A DNA stretch of 64,000 bases from Robiginitomaculum sp. (GTDB lineage: Bacteria > Pseudomonadota > Alphaproteobacteria > Caulobacterales > Maricaulaceae), in NCBI GenBank assembly GCA_021776515.1, contig JAJFFS010000003.1, positions 62,001 to 126,000 on the forward strand. The letters run 5' to 3'. Below, one piece after another: positions 63,779 to 64,000 of the stretch. Every line of letters begins with the position of its first letter. Within the stretch, counting starts at the first letter, position 1. The translations under genes were made by a program, and so were the position numbers. Below the pieces are notes generated by a model, which worked only from the letters and a program-made list of their open reading frames with translations, had not been told where the DNA came from and did not search any database.

Positions 63779-64000
63779 TTAACTGCGGGACGGGTAAACC
63801 CCAACCAGCGCAACGCAATATTTCAAAGCCAAATAGGGCTGCATGTTATTTTGCGCCTGTATTGCCCGATTGCCCGCCACTAAGGGGTTTGGTGTGCCCT
63901 GTGTATCCGTGGAGGTTTGGACATCCCCTGTATGCGCACTTGCAGGCATTTGCTTGAAGTTCAACATATTGGTTTCACTGCCACCACGACGTCCTATTTG
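63779..64000 (-). CDS. C-terminal part of a phage tail-collar (microcystin-dependent) protein
   Basis: This frame of 73 codons enters from the right edge and stops at 63779. It reads QIGRRGGSETNMLNFKQMPA at the edge, which is the tail-collar pattern G-R-x-G-G-x-E, then L-x-x-x-x-x-P. It ends NMQPYLALKYCVALVGVYPSRS, the classic tail-collar C-terminus. Such proteins come from phage tail fibres and from bacterial relatives often found in tandem. The N-terminal part and any copies lie outside the window, so whether it is a prophage or a domesticated gene cannot be told. Confidence 0.88.
   Translation of the reverse strand, partial: QIGRRGGSETNMLNFKQMPASAHTGDVQTSTDTQGTPNPLVAGNRAIQAQNNMQPYLALKYCVALVGVYPSRS

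Overview
The window looks like ordinary chromosome from an alphaproteobacterium. The evidence is the gene content: NDUFA12 (a complex I accessory protein shared with mitochondria), a DUF2155 protein, HdaA next to ppk/ppx, a single bifunctional Rel next to rpoZ, the chain pyrE-pdxJ-acpS-lepB-rnc-era-recO, and a Caulobacter-style cpa (Tad) pilus cluster. Order or genus cannot be fixed from the sequence alone. No rRNA, tRNA, CRISPR array, integrase or intact insertion sequence was seen.

Region 1 (1-9.7 kb, nearly all minus strand) is core housekeeping. It holds DUF2155, MlaD, NDUFA12, then a tightly overlapping operon rpoZ-rel-pyrE-pdxJ-acpS-lepB-rnc-era-recO, with folK upstream. Region 2 (9.7-13.9 kb, plus) has a NYN-domain nuclease-like protein, a family-5 uracil-DNA glycosylase, an LplT-like MFS carrier, RNase D and a single-domain globin. 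Region 3 (13.9-19.4 kb, minus) is ppx, ppk, hdaA and a DUF2066 secreted protein, the first three closely packed. Region 4 (19.5-24.4 kb, plus) has purM-purN behind a striking TA-flanked 53-bp inverted repeat, a TonB-dependent receptor with two hairpins in its leader, and a metaxin-like GST. Region 5 (24.4-30.4 kb, minus) is arginyl-tRNA-protein transferase translationally coupled to a TRAP transporter of the 2-oxoacid (TakP) type, followed upstream by a DASS/SLC13-type carrier.

Region 6 (30.6-40.5 kb, minus) is a lipid or acyl-CoA catabolic island: dehydratase, quinone oxidoreductase, three short-chain dehydrogenases, a MaoC hydratase, three acyl-CoA dehydrogenases and an APH-fold kinase. One acyl-CoA dehydrogenase plus the kinase resemble the separated halves of ACAD10/ACAD11, which points to 4-hydroxyacyl-CoA breakdown. 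Region 7 (40.6-44.5 kb) has a DUF2189 membrane protein, a repetitive Ser-Asp-rich exported protein whose ribosome-binding site lies in a hairpin, and a glucuronoyl-esterase-like lipoprotein. Region 8 (44.7-48.9 kb) is a Pseudomonas-type medium-chain polyhydroxyalkanoate locus: a PhaF-like phasin with a histone-like tail, the TetR regulator PhaD, class II synthase PhaC and depolymerase PhaZ. The MaoC and R-type dehydrogenase genes of region 6 could feed it (R)-3-hydroxyacyl-CoA; this is inference.

Region 9 (49-56.2 kb) carries a class I glutamine amidotransferase, an Old Yellow Enzyme, tRNA hydroxylase TrhO, a PiT phosphate transporter and a patatin-BamA-like outer-membrane phospholipase. Region 10 (56.3-63.4 kb, minus) is cpaB-cpaC-(short CpaD-like lipoprotein)-cpaE-cpaF-tadB-tadC; pilin, prepilin peptidase and TadD/E/F/G are not in view. 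The window ends in the 3' part of a phage tail-collar (microcystin-dependent) type gene. Dispersed palindromic repeats occur at about 33.6, 38.5-38.6 and 63.74 kb.
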